From Eubacteriales bacterium (lineage in GTDB: Bacteria > Bacillota > Clostridia > Lachnospirales > Lachnospiraceae): a DNA stretch of 53,071 nt. A program made the position numbers and the translations under genes. Under the pieces are notes generated by a model that saw only the letters and a program-made list of their open reading frames with translations, ran no database searches and was not told the origin of the DNA. The DNA is taken from contig JAUNGM010000028.1 in the NCBI GenBank assembly GCA_030524545.1, positions 1 through 53,071 on the forward strand. The letters are read 5' to 3'. Shown one piece after another: positions 27,185-35,380 of this stretch (within the stretch, counting starts at the first letter, position 1; the number at the start of each line of letters is the position of its first letter).

Positions 27185-28834
27185 ATGAAGAAAAAATACA
27201 TGCCGGTCCTGATTGTCTGCCTGCTGATCTTTATTGTAGGGGCAGTGGGACTGGGAGTACATGTGGTTCTGAAATATACTCCCACGAAAAATCGCATGGA
27301 TTTGAACGAATATTACGGACAGGTGGCAGAAGGTGAGGCTGCGTTGATTCTTGGAACAGAAAAACTGGAACAGAGAGGCATTATGTCTGACGGAGAACCG
27401 TACCTTCCTCTTGAAGTAGTGAACAGTTATCTGAACCAGAGATATTATTGGGATTCGGAGAACCAGCAGATTCTTTATGCAACACCGTCAGAACTGTTTT
27501 CTTATCCTGCTTCAGATGCTGCAGGAGGAGAAGTATGGCTGAAGGACGGCAATATCTATCTGAGCCTGTCTTTTATTAAGCAATATACGGATATCGATTC
27601 TTATATTTATGAGGGGCCGGACAGAGTGGCCATTCAGTATCAGTTTACAGATGTTCAGACGGTAACGGTTTTGAAGAATACCTATGTGCGCTACCGCGGC
27701 GGTATCAAGGCAGAGGTGCTTTCCGAGGCGAAGGCAGGAGATACGCTGATCTATATGGAGGCCCTGGAAGACTGGACGCAGGTTGCCACAAAGGACGGCT
27801 ACATCGGTTACATCGAAAACAAAAAAATATCTGCCCCTGAGACAATGACTGCCGACCGTGATTTCCAGAGTGAGCAATATACCTATTTCTCTATGGAGAA
27901 ACCCGTAAATATGGCATGGCATCAGGTAACTTCCATGGACGCGAATGCCTATCTGGCGGATACGATTCAGAATGTAACAGGAGTGAATGTGATTTCTCCT
28001 ACCTGGTTTTATATTCAGGATCATGCAGGAAATATCTCAAACATTGCTTCTTCCGATTATGTGGCACTGGCTCATGAACGAGGCATGCAGGTATGGGGCC
28101 TGGTGGATAATTTTACTGTAGAGGTACAGACAACGGAGGTTCTTTCCAGAACTTCTTCCCGCCAGAATCTGGTGAAACAGCTTATTCAGGCTGCACTTGA
28201 AGTCGGTTTAGACGGAATCAATGTGGACTTTGAGTCCCTGAGCGAAGATGTGGGTATTCATTTTCTTCAGTTTTTGAGGGAAATGTCCATTGAATGTCAT
28301 AAGAACAATCTGGTACTCTCCGTAGATAATCCGGTACCGGAGGACTTCACCAGCCATTATGACCGTGCGGAGCAGGGACGTGTGGTGGACTACGTGATTG
28401 TTATGGGATATGATGAACATTATGTGGGCTCCGAGGAAGCCGGTTCCGTTGCCTCTCTTCCGTGGGTAGAAAAAGGAATCCAGGATACACTGGCGGAGGT
28501 TCCGGCAGAGCGTGTTATCAATGCCATTCCATTTTATACCAGATTGTGGAAAACCTCCGGTGCAGTGCTTTCCAGCGAAGCTATTGGCATGGATGCGGCA
28601 CAGGAGGCTGTTGCCGCCAACCAGGCACAGGTTTACTGGGACAAGAACACCAGTCAGAATTACGGAACATATGAGCTGGAAGGGGATACATACCAAATCT
28701 GGCTGGAGGATGCAGAATCCATTGCCGCCAAGGTGAAACTGGTTCCTCAGTATAACCTTGCAGGTGTGGCACAGTGGAAACTTGGTTTTGAGAACAGCAG
28801 TATTTGGCAGGTAATCAGCGATAATCTGCAATAA
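27185..28834 (+). CDS. GH18 family glycosidase with SH3-like domain (wall/spore type)
   Basis: 549 residues: one N-terminal membrane anchor/signal (~6-28), a stalk domain with repeated LPLEVV/LSLSFI beta elements like copper-amine-oxidase N-domains (~60-155), a bacterial SH3-like domain (~157-215), then a GH18 barrel (~235-549). The catalytic motif is DGINVDFESL, with Glu350 as acid. Relatives in spore formers (YaaH/SleL/YdhD class) cut N-acetylglucosaminyl bonds in peptidoglycan. It lies directly before cwlD, which supports a cell-wall or spore-cortex role. Confidence 0.88.
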   Translation: MKKKYMPVLIVCLLIFIVGAVGLGVHVVLKYTPTKNRMDLNEYYGQVAEGEAALILGTEKLEQRGIMSDGEPYLPLEVVNSYLNQRYYWDSENQQILYATPSELFSYPASDAAGGEVWLKDGNIYLSLSFIKQYTDIDSYIYEGPDRVAIQYQFTDVQTVTVLKNTYVRYRGGIKAEVLSEAKAGDTLIYMEALEDWTQVATKDGYIGYIENKKISAPETMTADRDFQSEQYTYFSMEKPVNMAWHQVTSMDANAYLADTIQNVTGVNVISPTWFYIQDHAGNISNIASSDYVALAHERGMQVWGLVDNFTVEVQTTEVLSRTSSRQNLVKQLIQAALEVGLDGINVDFESLSEDVGIHFLQFLREMSIECHKNNLVLSVDNPVPEDFTSHYDRAEQGRVVDYVIVMGYDEHYVGSEEAGSVASLPWVEKGIQDTLAEVPAERVINAIPFYTRLWKTSGAVLSSEAIGMDAAQEAVAANQAQVYWDKNTSQNYGTYELEGDTYQIWLEDAESIAAKVKLVPQYNLAGVAQWKLGFENSSIWQVISDNLQ

Positions 28835-28858
28835 TAGTATGAGCATATCAGAATAATG

Positions 28859-28936
28859 AAACACCCTCCGGGATATTCTGAGGATAAAAACATCCTTGGA
28901 ATCATATATTTTAAGGAATATACCGGAGGGTGTTTT
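28859..28936 (+). promoter_or_regulatory. Long hairpin that buries the cwlD ribosome site
   Basis: ACACCCTCCGG pairs with CCGGAGGGTGT, extended by ATATTC/GAATAT after one mismatch, about 18-19 bp in all. The loop contains a smaller AGGAT/ATCCT stem. The right arm includes GGAGGG (28925-28930), the SD of cwlD, and is followed by TTTTCT. It can serve as a terminator of the GH18 gene or as a translation block for cwlD. Confidence 0.75.
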
Positions 28937-28939
28937 CTA

Positions 28940-29650
28940 TTGAAAAAATATATTTCGGAGCTATTTATGGCATGTCTGCTTCTCATCTGCTTTTTCTTTT
29001 TGTCCAGACAGGCGGCGGAGGTATCGAATAACCTGAATGACAAAAAAGTGCAGGACAACGTGATCGTCTTGGATGCCGGACACGGCGGAATTGATCCGGG
29101 AATGCTGGGAATAGGCGGCCTGGAAGAGAAGAAAATCAATCTGGAAGTGGCTCTTAGGCTTCAGCAGCTATTGGAATCCAAAGGCTTTACTGTGGTGATG
29201 ACGCGTTCGGAAGATAAAGGGCTTTATGATGAATCATCCAACAGCAAGAAATCTCAGGATATGCAGAGGCGGATTGCTCTCATCAATGAGTCAAAGCCTG
29301 TGCTGACGGTGAGCATTCACCAGAACAGTTATCAGGATTCCAGCGTAAAGGGGCCGCAGGTGTTTTATTTCCAACATTCCGCAGAGGGAGAAAAACTTGC
29401 CAGAGCCCTTCAGGAGAGCCTGAATACAGGCCTTGCGGTGGAACGTCCAAGGAAAGAAAAGGCAAATACGACCTATTATCTTCTGAAGCGAAGTGAAGGA
29501 ACTCTTGTTATCGCAGAATGCGGATTTTTAACAAATCCGGATGAGGCGGCACTCCTTCAGACAGAGGAATATCAGGAAAAGGTTGCTGCAGCGCTGGCAG
29601 AGGGAATCCTTACATATTTGGAAGAGGAAGGAAAATATAAAAAAGTTTAA
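28940..29650 (+). CDS. cwlD: N-acetylmuramoyl-L-alanine amidase CwlD
   Basis: 236 residues from TTG 28940, set by GGAGGG 9 nt upstream; an earlier in-frame ATG at 28856 lies in the hairpin arm and would prepend unrelated sequence. One membrane/signal helix (~7-22), then an Amidase_3 domain with the zinc and catalytic residues His48 (DAGHGG), Glu62, His127 (SIHQNS) and Glu193 (IAECGF). In spore formers CwlD strips stem peptides to make muramic-lactam in cortex. Located after the GH18 gene. Confidence 0.92.
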   Translation: MKKYISELFMACLLLICFFFLSRQAAEVSNNLNDKKVQDNVIVLDAGHGGIDPGMLGIGGLEEKKINLEVALRLQQLLESKGFTVVMTRSEDKGLYDESSNSKKSQDMQRRIALINESKPVLTVSIHQNSYQDSSVKGPQVFYFQHSAEGEKLARALQESLNTGLAVERPRKEKANTTYYLLKRSEGTLVIAECGFLTNPDEAALLQTEEYQEKVAAALAEGILTYLEEEGKYKKV

Positions 29651-29687
29651 AAATTGCGTGAAGATGCTATGAATAGATAGAAAATTT

Positions 29688-29696
29688 TGATATACT
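29688..29696 (+). promoter_or_regulatory. Extended -10 promoter for the membrane-protein pair
   Basis: TGATATACT (TGn plus a 5/6 -10 match), about 60 nt before ATG 29756. The -35 is weak. Confidence 0.45.
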
Positions 29697-29755
29697 AAAA
29701 AAATGAGAAAAAAGATGGAAAAGAACCAAATGGACAGAGTGAGCAGGAGATCGAC

Positions 29756-31786
29756 ATGCTTGGAGTTATTTATATAAGTTTATGTATTTTGGTGGGAAAG
29801 GAACTGGCAGGACATTTTCTTTTTAACCTGGAACAGGAGCGAAGAAGAGAAAGAAACCTGAATTTTTGCTGGGTTTTCTGGCCGGCGGCGTTTGGTGCCG
29901 GAACTCTTTTGATCACCTGGATGACATATGTGGTTTCGTGGATCGCAGGTGCTGTATTCGGGAAAGAATCGCCTCTTTTTTATGGGAATCTCTTAATAAT
30001 GGTTCCTGGAGTTTTAGGATTAGGAATGCTGTATTGGGGCCGGTTCAGAAAAGGGCGGAGAACATCAGGTAAAGATAAATCATCAGGTAACCATGCACAG
30101 GAAATCCGGGAAGCTGTCTTTTTTGCTGCTCTGTTTGTGTTTCTGATCTGGATCATGTTTTATATGTTCCATATAAAAGGAGGGATTCTGTATTCCGGTT
30201 TTACAGTTTACGGGGATTATGCACCGCATACGGCTATGATGCGATCCTTTTCCATGGGAAATAATTTTCCTACCCAGTATCCTCATTATGGCGGTGCAGA
30301 TGTGAAATACCATTTTATGTTCCAATTTCTTGCGGGGAACCTGGAATACCTGGGTATCCGGTTGGATTTTGCGTATAATCTGGTCAGTGCACTGTCTTTG
30401 CTTGGGTTTCTCATGCTGCTTTACGGGCTGGCTGTGAGGATTACCGGGAAATGTGCGGCAGGTGTATGTTCTATTGTTTTGTTTTTCTTTAGAAGCGCAT
30501 TTACGTTCTTTCGGTTTGCAGCAGAACATATTGCGGCGGGAGATTTTTGGACGGTTCTGAAGGAAAACACCGCATTTATTGGTTATACGACTAATGAAAA
30601 TTGGGGGTTATGGAATTTTAATGTATATCTGAATCAGCGGCATCTGGCATTTGGGCTGCTGGTCGTATGTACTGCGCTGTGGATCTATCTGGATTGGCTG
30701 GAAGCTGGTGATCGTCATCAGGAAAAGGGGCTGATCTGGATGAAAGAACGGCTGTTTGCCAAAGAGGCCTGGGCCTGCAGGGATGCGGGGCGTGCTCTTG
30801 CTGTCGGCATTTTGATAGGCCTGACTGCATTTTGGAATGGGGCGGCTGTGATCGGAGGACTGCTGATTCTGATGGGATTTGCCTTGTTCTCAGATGGTAA
30901 GCTGGATTATGCTTTGACAGCTTTGGCCGCAGTGGTATTTACAGTTTTGCAGACCAGGTTTTTTATAAAAGAAAGCGCGATGTCCTTTTCTTTCTACTGG
31001 GGATTTTTGGCAGAGGATAAGTCTGCGGCGGGGGTAGTATGGTATCTTCAGCAGATGAGCGGAATTTTCTTTGTTGGTCTTATCGTTGTGGCTGTTTTTC
31101 TGAAGCGGAGGGAAAGGTCGATTCTGGCAGGATTTCTGCTTCCCGTATTGTTTGCATTCTGTATCTCACTGACGCCGGATATTAATGTAAATCATAAATA
31201 CATTATGATTGCCTATGCATTCGTGACGATCTTCTGGGCAGAGACAGTCATCCGGATCTGGAAAAGCGGATGGGCAGGAAAGGCGGCAGCAGCAGTAATG
31301 GCTGTGTGTCTGACTGCTACCGGAATTTATGATTTTAGCGTAATTCTGCGAGGGAATGATGAAAGGCACCGGGTAGCCGTGAACATGGACAGCAATCTGA
31401 CAAAATGGCTGACGGAAACCCTTGACAGCAGTGATCTGCTCCTGACACCGGAATATAGCATGAATGAAGTGACTATGTCCGGTGTGATGATGTATTGCGG
31501 ATGGCCGTACTATGCGTGGTCCGCAGGATATGACACCAATTACCGGGCGGCCGCGGCAGTGGATATTTATACTGCATCGGACACGGAAACAGTGAAAAAT
31601 CTTGCAAAGCAGGAAGGAATTACTTACATATTGTTTGAAGAGAATATGACCTTTGAGCAGGAAAATTGCAGGGAAGATGTGATTGCAGAGGCATGCCCGC
31701 TTATGTATACTTCGGATGATGGGAGAATCCGGATTTATGAGGTTCCGGCCGATGCGGACGAAGATAGCCGGGAATATAGAGATTGA
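29756..31786 (+). CDS. Large polytopic membrane protein, GT-C-like (paralogue of the next gene)
   Basis: 676 residues with a dozen or more hydrophobic helices and a short soluble C-terminal part (~530-676). The loop after an early helix reads YGDYAPHTAMMRSF, then YPHYGGADVKYHFMFQF. The same pattern (acidic pair, MMRS, YG, YHF/YYG) recurs in the next gene, so the two are paralogues. Such topology with an acidic residue in the first large outer loop is typical of GT-C lipid-linked glycosyltransferases. The donor and acceptor are unknown. AGGAGA precedes ATG 29756. Confidence 0.7.
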   Translation: MLGVIYISLCILVGKELAGHFLFNLEQERRRERNLNFCWVFWPAAFGAGTLLITWMTYVVSWIAGAVFGKESPLFYGNLLIMVPGVLGLGMLYWGRFRKGRRTSGKDKSSGNHAQEIREAVFFAALFVFLIWIMFYMFHIKGGILYSGFTVYGDYAPHTAMMRSFSMGNNFPTQYPHYGGADVKYHFMFQFLAGNLEYLGIRLDFAYNLVSALSLLGFLMLLYGLAVRITGKCAAGVCSIVLFFFRSAFTFFRFAAEHIAAGDFWTVLKENTAFIGYTTNENWGLWNFNVYLNQRHLAFGLLVVCTALWIYLDWLEAGDRHQEKGLIWMKERLFAKEAWACRDAGRALAVGILIGLTAFWNGAAVIGGLLILMGFALFSDGKLDYALTALAAVVFTVLQTRFFIKESAMSFSFYWGFLAEDKSAAGVVWYLQQMSGIFFVGLIVVAVFLKRRERSILAGFLLPVLFAFCISLTPDINVNHKYIMIAYAFVTIFWAETVIRIWKSGWAGKAAAAVMAVCLTATGIYDFSVILRGNDERHRVAVNMDSNLTKWLTETLDSSDLLLTPEYSMNEVTMSGVMMYCGWPYYAWSAGYDTNYRAAAAVDIYTASDTETVKNLAKQEGITYILFEENMTFEQENCREDVIAEACPLMYTSDDGRIRIYEVPADADEDSREYRD

Positions 31787-31847
31787 GGAGCAGATGGATG
31801 GAGATGAGAACGCCCGGTGAGAGGAACCGGGGAACTGGGAGGAACTT

Positions 31848-34115
31848 ATGAAAAAATGGATGGAAAAAATGGCTCCGGTTGTTGTATTGCTGGGAGTATC
31901 AGCCTTTCTTTTAAAAGGGGATGTGTGGATTTTTTGGACATGGTATCTTCTGGCCGGTCTTATGGGGCTGGTAGGAATGCCTGTGACCGGTATGCTGTTT
32001 CAAAGATTTGAAGACCGGGGATGGATGTTCTCCAAAGTCCTGTCAATTACAGTGACGGGATTTCTGACATGGTTTTTGGTGGCGGTGAAATTACTGAAAT
32101 TCGGTACCCTGGCTTGTGCAGGAGTTTCTCTGGTCTGTGGTGCGGCCTGTTTTTGGTTGTTTCGCTGCCAGACTAAAAAAGGAATCGAATGCATGCCGGT
32201 AAATGCAGCGAAATTGATATATTGGGAAGAAGTGCTGTTTTTTGTGGTGTTCCTGATGTGGACATATCTGGCAGGATTTCATCCTGCAGCCAATGGAACG
32301 GAAAAGTTCATGGACTACGGGTTTATGGAGGCCATGATGAGAAGCACGGAGCTGCCTGCAACGGATTTGTGGTATTCCCAGGGGCATATTAATTATTATT
32401 ACGGGGGACAGTATTTTGCCGTTTTTCTTACAAAGCTGTCCGGAAGCAAGCCTGAGCTGACCTATAATCTGATGCGGACTTTTGTGGCTGCTTTTGCATT
32501 TGTTCTACCTTTTTCTCTGGTTTATCAGATGGCTAAGGACAGGCTTGGACGCGGAATGCTAAAGGATCATAAGAGGATTCCGGCAATCTCGGGACTGACA
32601 GCCGGGGTGTCGGTGTCTATTGCGGGAAATATGCATTATGTGATTTATGCAGTGATCATTCCGGCTGTAGAGAAGCTTACGGGGGCGGAGGAAATCAGCA
32701 GCTACTGGTTTCCTAATTCTACAAGATATATCGGATATAATCCGGATGTACCGGATAAGACGATTCATGAATTTCCAAGCTATTCCTTTGTGTTGGGCGA
32801 TTTGCATGCCCATGTGGTAAATATCATGTTTGTGCTTCTCCTGGTGGGGCTTTTGTATGCGTGGACGCAGAGGGTGCGGCAGGAGACTGCTGTCAGAAGA
32901 AGGAACGATGCGGCGTTGACGGTGCTGAAGCCGTATGGCGGGGAATTCTGGAAAAAGCAGCTTCTCATGCCGCATATTCTGCTGGTCAGCGTGCTCCTTG
33001 GGATGTTCCAGTGGACAAATTTCTGGGATTTTGTAATCTATTTTGTAGTTACGGGCGGCGTTGTCCTGTTTATGAATATCATACAGTTTGAGGGCAAAGC
33101 AAAGCGGATTTTTGCCGTGACTGCGGCACAGGCGATTGAGGTGGCTGTACTTTCGTATCTGGTGATTTTGCCGTTTACTTTAAAGTTTGAGACAATGGTT
33201 CAGGGGGTGGCTCCGGCACAGAATCATTCCCTTCCCCATCAGCTTCTTGTACTGTGGGGGCTGCCGGCAATGCTGACGGTTTCATTTTTGTTTTGTGTGC
33301 TTTGGGAAAAGCTTCGGAAAAAACGGAAAAAAAATCTGTATACCTGGATGCGGTCCCTATGCGGGCCGGATCTGTTTGCTGTCATTATGGGACTTTGTGC
33401 TTTGGGGTTAGTGCTGATTCCTGAGCTTGTCTATGTGCGTGACATTTATGAGGAAAAGCATGCCAGGGCCAATACCATGTTTAAACTGACTTATCAGGCA
33501 TATATTCTCTTTGGAATGGTAATGGGATATGCCATTTACCGGATGCTGCTCCTGTCCAGGCAGAAGATTGTGAAAGCACTGTCTGTGGTTGGGCTGGTGC
33601 TTCTGGTATGGACCTGCGGCTATTTTGGGAACAGTGTGCGCGCCTGGTTCGGAGAGGTCTGGTATCCTTCGGAATATCAGGGACTGAATGCAACCGCCTT
33701 TATAGAAACAGAGCTTGCGGAGGATGCTGCTGCGATCCATTGGTTAAAAGAAAATATAGAGGGTTCCCCGGTTGTTTTGGAAGCAAATGGTGACAGCTAT
33801 ACGACTTTTAACCGGGTTTCCGCAATGACCGGACTGCCTACGGTGCTTGGGTGGTATGTACACCAGTGGCTTTGGAGAAACGATGTGGCAGATCTGAATC
33901 AGAAGAGTGCGGACATTGAGAGTATCTATACGTCCGAAGACAGCGGACTTGTGAAGCGGCTGCTTGAGCAGTATGATGTTTCCTATATTTTTATTGGTTC
34001 GAAAGAAAAAGAAAAGTATGCGGAGCGGCTGAATCTGGTGCTGCTGGAGAGTCTCGGAGAAATCATGTTCCAGGATGAGACGTATGGAACAATGATTGTG
34101 AAAGTTGCAGAATGA
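31848..34115 (+). CDS. DUF2298-type polytopic membrane protein
   Basis: 755 residues, more than ten membrane helices. MDYGFMEAMMRSTELPATDLW, then GHINYYYGGQYF, and FPSYSFVLGDLHAHV are the hallmarks of DUF2298 (archaeal YYY-type) membrane proteins, which resemble GT-C glycosyltransferases or mannosyltransferases. The C-terminal ~130 residues look soluble (AIHWLKENIEGSPVVLEANG). GGAGG lies 6 nt before ATG 31848, 61 nt after the first paralogue, so one transcript is expected. A role in surface-glycan or teichoic-type assembly is inference. Confidence 0.82.
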   Translation: MKKWMEKMAPVVVLLGVSAFLLKGDVWIFWTWYLLAGLMGLVGMPVTGMLFQRFEDRGWMFSKVLSITVTGFLTWFLVAVKLLKFGTLACAGVSLVCGAACFWLFRCQTKKGIECMPVNAAKLIYWEEVLFFVVFLMWTYLAGFHPAANGTEKFMDYGFMEAMMRSTELPATDLWYSQGHINYYYGGQYFAVFLTKLSGSKPELTYNLMRTFVAAFAFVLPFSLVYQMAKDRLGRGMLKDHKRIPAISGLTAGVSVSIAGNMHYVIYAVIIPAVEKLTGAEEISSYWFPNSTRYIGYNPDVPDKTIHEFPSYSFVLGDLHAHVVNIMFVLLLVGLLYAWTQRVRQETAVRRRNDAALTVLKPYGGEFWKKQLLMPHILLVSVLLGMFQWTNFWDFVIYFVVTGGVVLFMNIIQFEGKAKRIFAVTAAQAIEVAVLSYLVILPFTLKFETMVQGVAPAQNHSLPHQLLVLWGLPAMLTVSFLFCVLWEKLRKKRKKNLYTWMRSLCGPDLFAVIMGLCALGLVLIPELVYVRDIYEEKHARANTMFKLTYQAYILFGMVMGYAIYRMLLLSRQKIVKALSVVGLVLLVWTCGYFGNSVRAWFGEVWYPSEYQGLNATAFIETELAEDAAAIHWLKENIEGSPVVLEANGDSYTTFNRVSAMTGLPTVLGWYVHQWLWRNDVADLNQKSADIESIYTSEDSGLVKRLLEQYDVSYIFIGSKEKEKYAERLNLVLLESLGEIMFQDETYGTMIVKVAE

Positions 34116-34145
34116 TTGACAGAAAGCCTTTGAAAATGGTATAGT
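34116..34145 (+). promoter_or_regulatory. Strong promoter of the HD-domain gene
   Basis: A perfect TTGACA begins within the stop codon region of the preceding gene, with an 18-nt spacer and TATAGT preceded by TGG (extended -10). Confidence 0.85.
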
Positions 34146-34160
34146 ATTTTTATATAAAAC

Positions 34161-34207
34161 AAAGCGGACAAAGACGTCTGAGAGATGGTCTTTTTGTCCG
34201 CTTTTAT
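34161..34207 (+). terminator. Terminator/attenuator between DUF2298 gene and HD gene
   Basis: AAAGCGGACAAAGAC pairs with GTCTTTTTGTCCGCTTT, then TATG. It lies downstream of the HD-gene promoter, so it can both end the upstream operon and attenuate the HD gene. Confidence 0.75.
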
Positions 34208-34237
34208 GATATCGGAATCTAAGGAGGAAACGGGATT

Positions 34238-34819
34238 ATGAGTCGGATGAATGAGCTTTATAAGAAAATGGTATCTTTTTACAGGGGAGATCCACAGCAT
34301 ATCCAGCATTTTGTGAAGGTGCAGAGCTTTGCAAGAATGATCGGGCAGGAAGAACATTTGGATGAAAAAACACTGTATATTCTGGAAGCCGCTGCTTTGG
34401 TACATGATATCGGAATACGTCCGGCAATGGAGAAATACGGAAAAAGCAACGGTAAGCTTCAGGAAGAAGAGGGCCCTGCTTATGCGGAGAGAATGCTGAG
34501 AGAGCTTGGCTTTGACAAAGATGTGATTGCAAGAGTTTCCTATCTGGTGGGACATCATCATACTTATAAGGATATTGACGGGCTGGATTATCAGATTCTG
34601 GTAGAGGCGGATTTTCTGGTAAATTTTTTGGAAGATCATCTGGATGAGGAGAACATCAGACAGAGTGTGAAAAAAATCTTTAAAACAGAGACAGGCAGGC
34701 ATATTGCCCAGGAAATGTTCTATCCACAGGAATTCCGGATGTCCGAAACCTGGGCGCAGGATGGCTTGCAGGATCTGGAGGATTGGATAGAAGAGCAGGG
34801 GATTTATATCAGGCAATAA
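34238..34819 (+). CDS. HD-domain phosphohydrolase
   Basis: 193 residues. A metal-dependent HD superfamily protein: early His in HIQHFVKVQSFA, the HD pair in ALVHDIGIRP, GHHHTYKDIDG and a later Asp in VEADFLVN complete the metal set. Relatives hydrolyse nucleotides or act in tRNA/phosphate metabolism; the exact substrate cannot be read. TAAGGAGG precedes ATG 34238. Transcribed from its own promoter with a leader hairpin. Confidence 0.88.
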   Translation: MSRMNELYKKMVSFYRGDPQHIQHFVKVQSFARMIGQEEHLDEKTLYILEAAALVHDIGIRPAMEKYGKSNGKLQEEEGPAYAERMLRELGFDKDVIARVSYLVGHHHTYKDIDGLDYQILVEADFLVNFLEDHLDEENIRQSVKKIFKTETGRHIAQEMFYPQEFRMSETWAQDGLQDLEDWIEEQGIYIRQ

Positions 34820-34899
34820 CCATTGTATGGAATTTGGCAAGATAAGTATGATTTAATCTATTCAGAGTTTTTATTATGAATTTTCATCTTTTAATAGAG

Positions 34900-34940
34900 A
34901 CAGGTGTCACTTATCTTTTTCATAAGCGACACCTGTTTTT
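34900..34940 (+). terminator. Terminator of the HD gene
   Basis: ACAGGTGTC pairs with GACACCTGT, extended by CTTAT/ATAAG, followed by TTTTT. The core is also the left copy of the 27-bp inverted repeat. Confidence 0.85.
34905..34931 (+). repeat. Left copy of 27-bp near-palindrome (inverted repeat)
   Basis: TGTCaCTTAT, loop CTTTTTC, ATAAGCGACA. It is the reverse complement of 35238-35264 with one mismatch. Confidence 0.9.
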
Positions 34941-35194
34941 ACTGCTTTTATAAGGCTTATATTATGATATCATCATGAATGTAGCTTGTCAAGCCGCTCA
35001 TTGTGCCTATTATCTTGCGAATTACGACATTTTTATGTGAAAAATGGGTGATTCTTCTAACAAAGTAAGTCCATGGAAAGCTGCATTAGAAGAAAAATAT
35101 CTGATAAGGGGTAAAAGTGGTCAGATCAGGAGATGGATTTAACTAGGGAAAAGAAGATTCTGACAACTATAAATAGCAGTCAACCATGGAACAG

Positions 35195-35238
35195 AAAAGG
35201 GAAAAAAGCTTAAAAATATAAGCTTTTTTCCCTTTTTT
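35195..35238 (+). terminator. Strong 17-bp hairpin with T-tract
   Basis: AAAAGGGAAAAAAGCTT pairs perfectly with AAGCTTTTTTCCCTTTT, 8-nt loop, then TT. It would end any RNA made from the 35.0-35.2 kb region. Confidence 0.85.
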
Positions 35239-35264
35239 GTCGCTTATGAAAAAGATAAGCGACA
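35238..35264 (-). repeat. Right copy of 27-bp near-palindrome (inverted repeat)
   Basis: TGTCGCTTAT, loop GAAAAAG, ATAAGCGACA; the arms pair perfectly. It is the inverted mate of 34905-34931. A further partial copy of the arm, GATAAGCGAAAGC, lies at 36650-36662 beyond the TnpB-like gene. Confidence 0.9.
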
Positions 35265-35380
35265 GCAAAAAATATAAGGTGATAAGTTAAAAAAATAAAC
35301 AAAAAGCAGATATTAGACGGTATTTCGGATTGTTCGTACCGATAAAGATATCAAACTGCGATAGTAAGGAAAAACAGAGA

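Larger units (their letters stand above)
34820..35380 (+). other. Hairpin-rich non-coding region upstream of the TnpB-like gene
   Basis: About 560 nt. It holds a terminator at 34900-34940, a 9-bp inverted repeat TTCTTCTAA/TTAGAAGAA (35052-35060 and 35086-35094), a 32-residue open frame at 35044-35142 (MGDSSNKVSPWKAALEEKYL, then IRGKSGQIRRWI) without a good ribosome site, a 17-bp perfect hairpin at 35195-35238, and the second 27-bp near-palindrome. No gene of normal size. The 34905-35264 part has the shape of a small inverted-repeat-bounded element. Confidence 0.6.
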
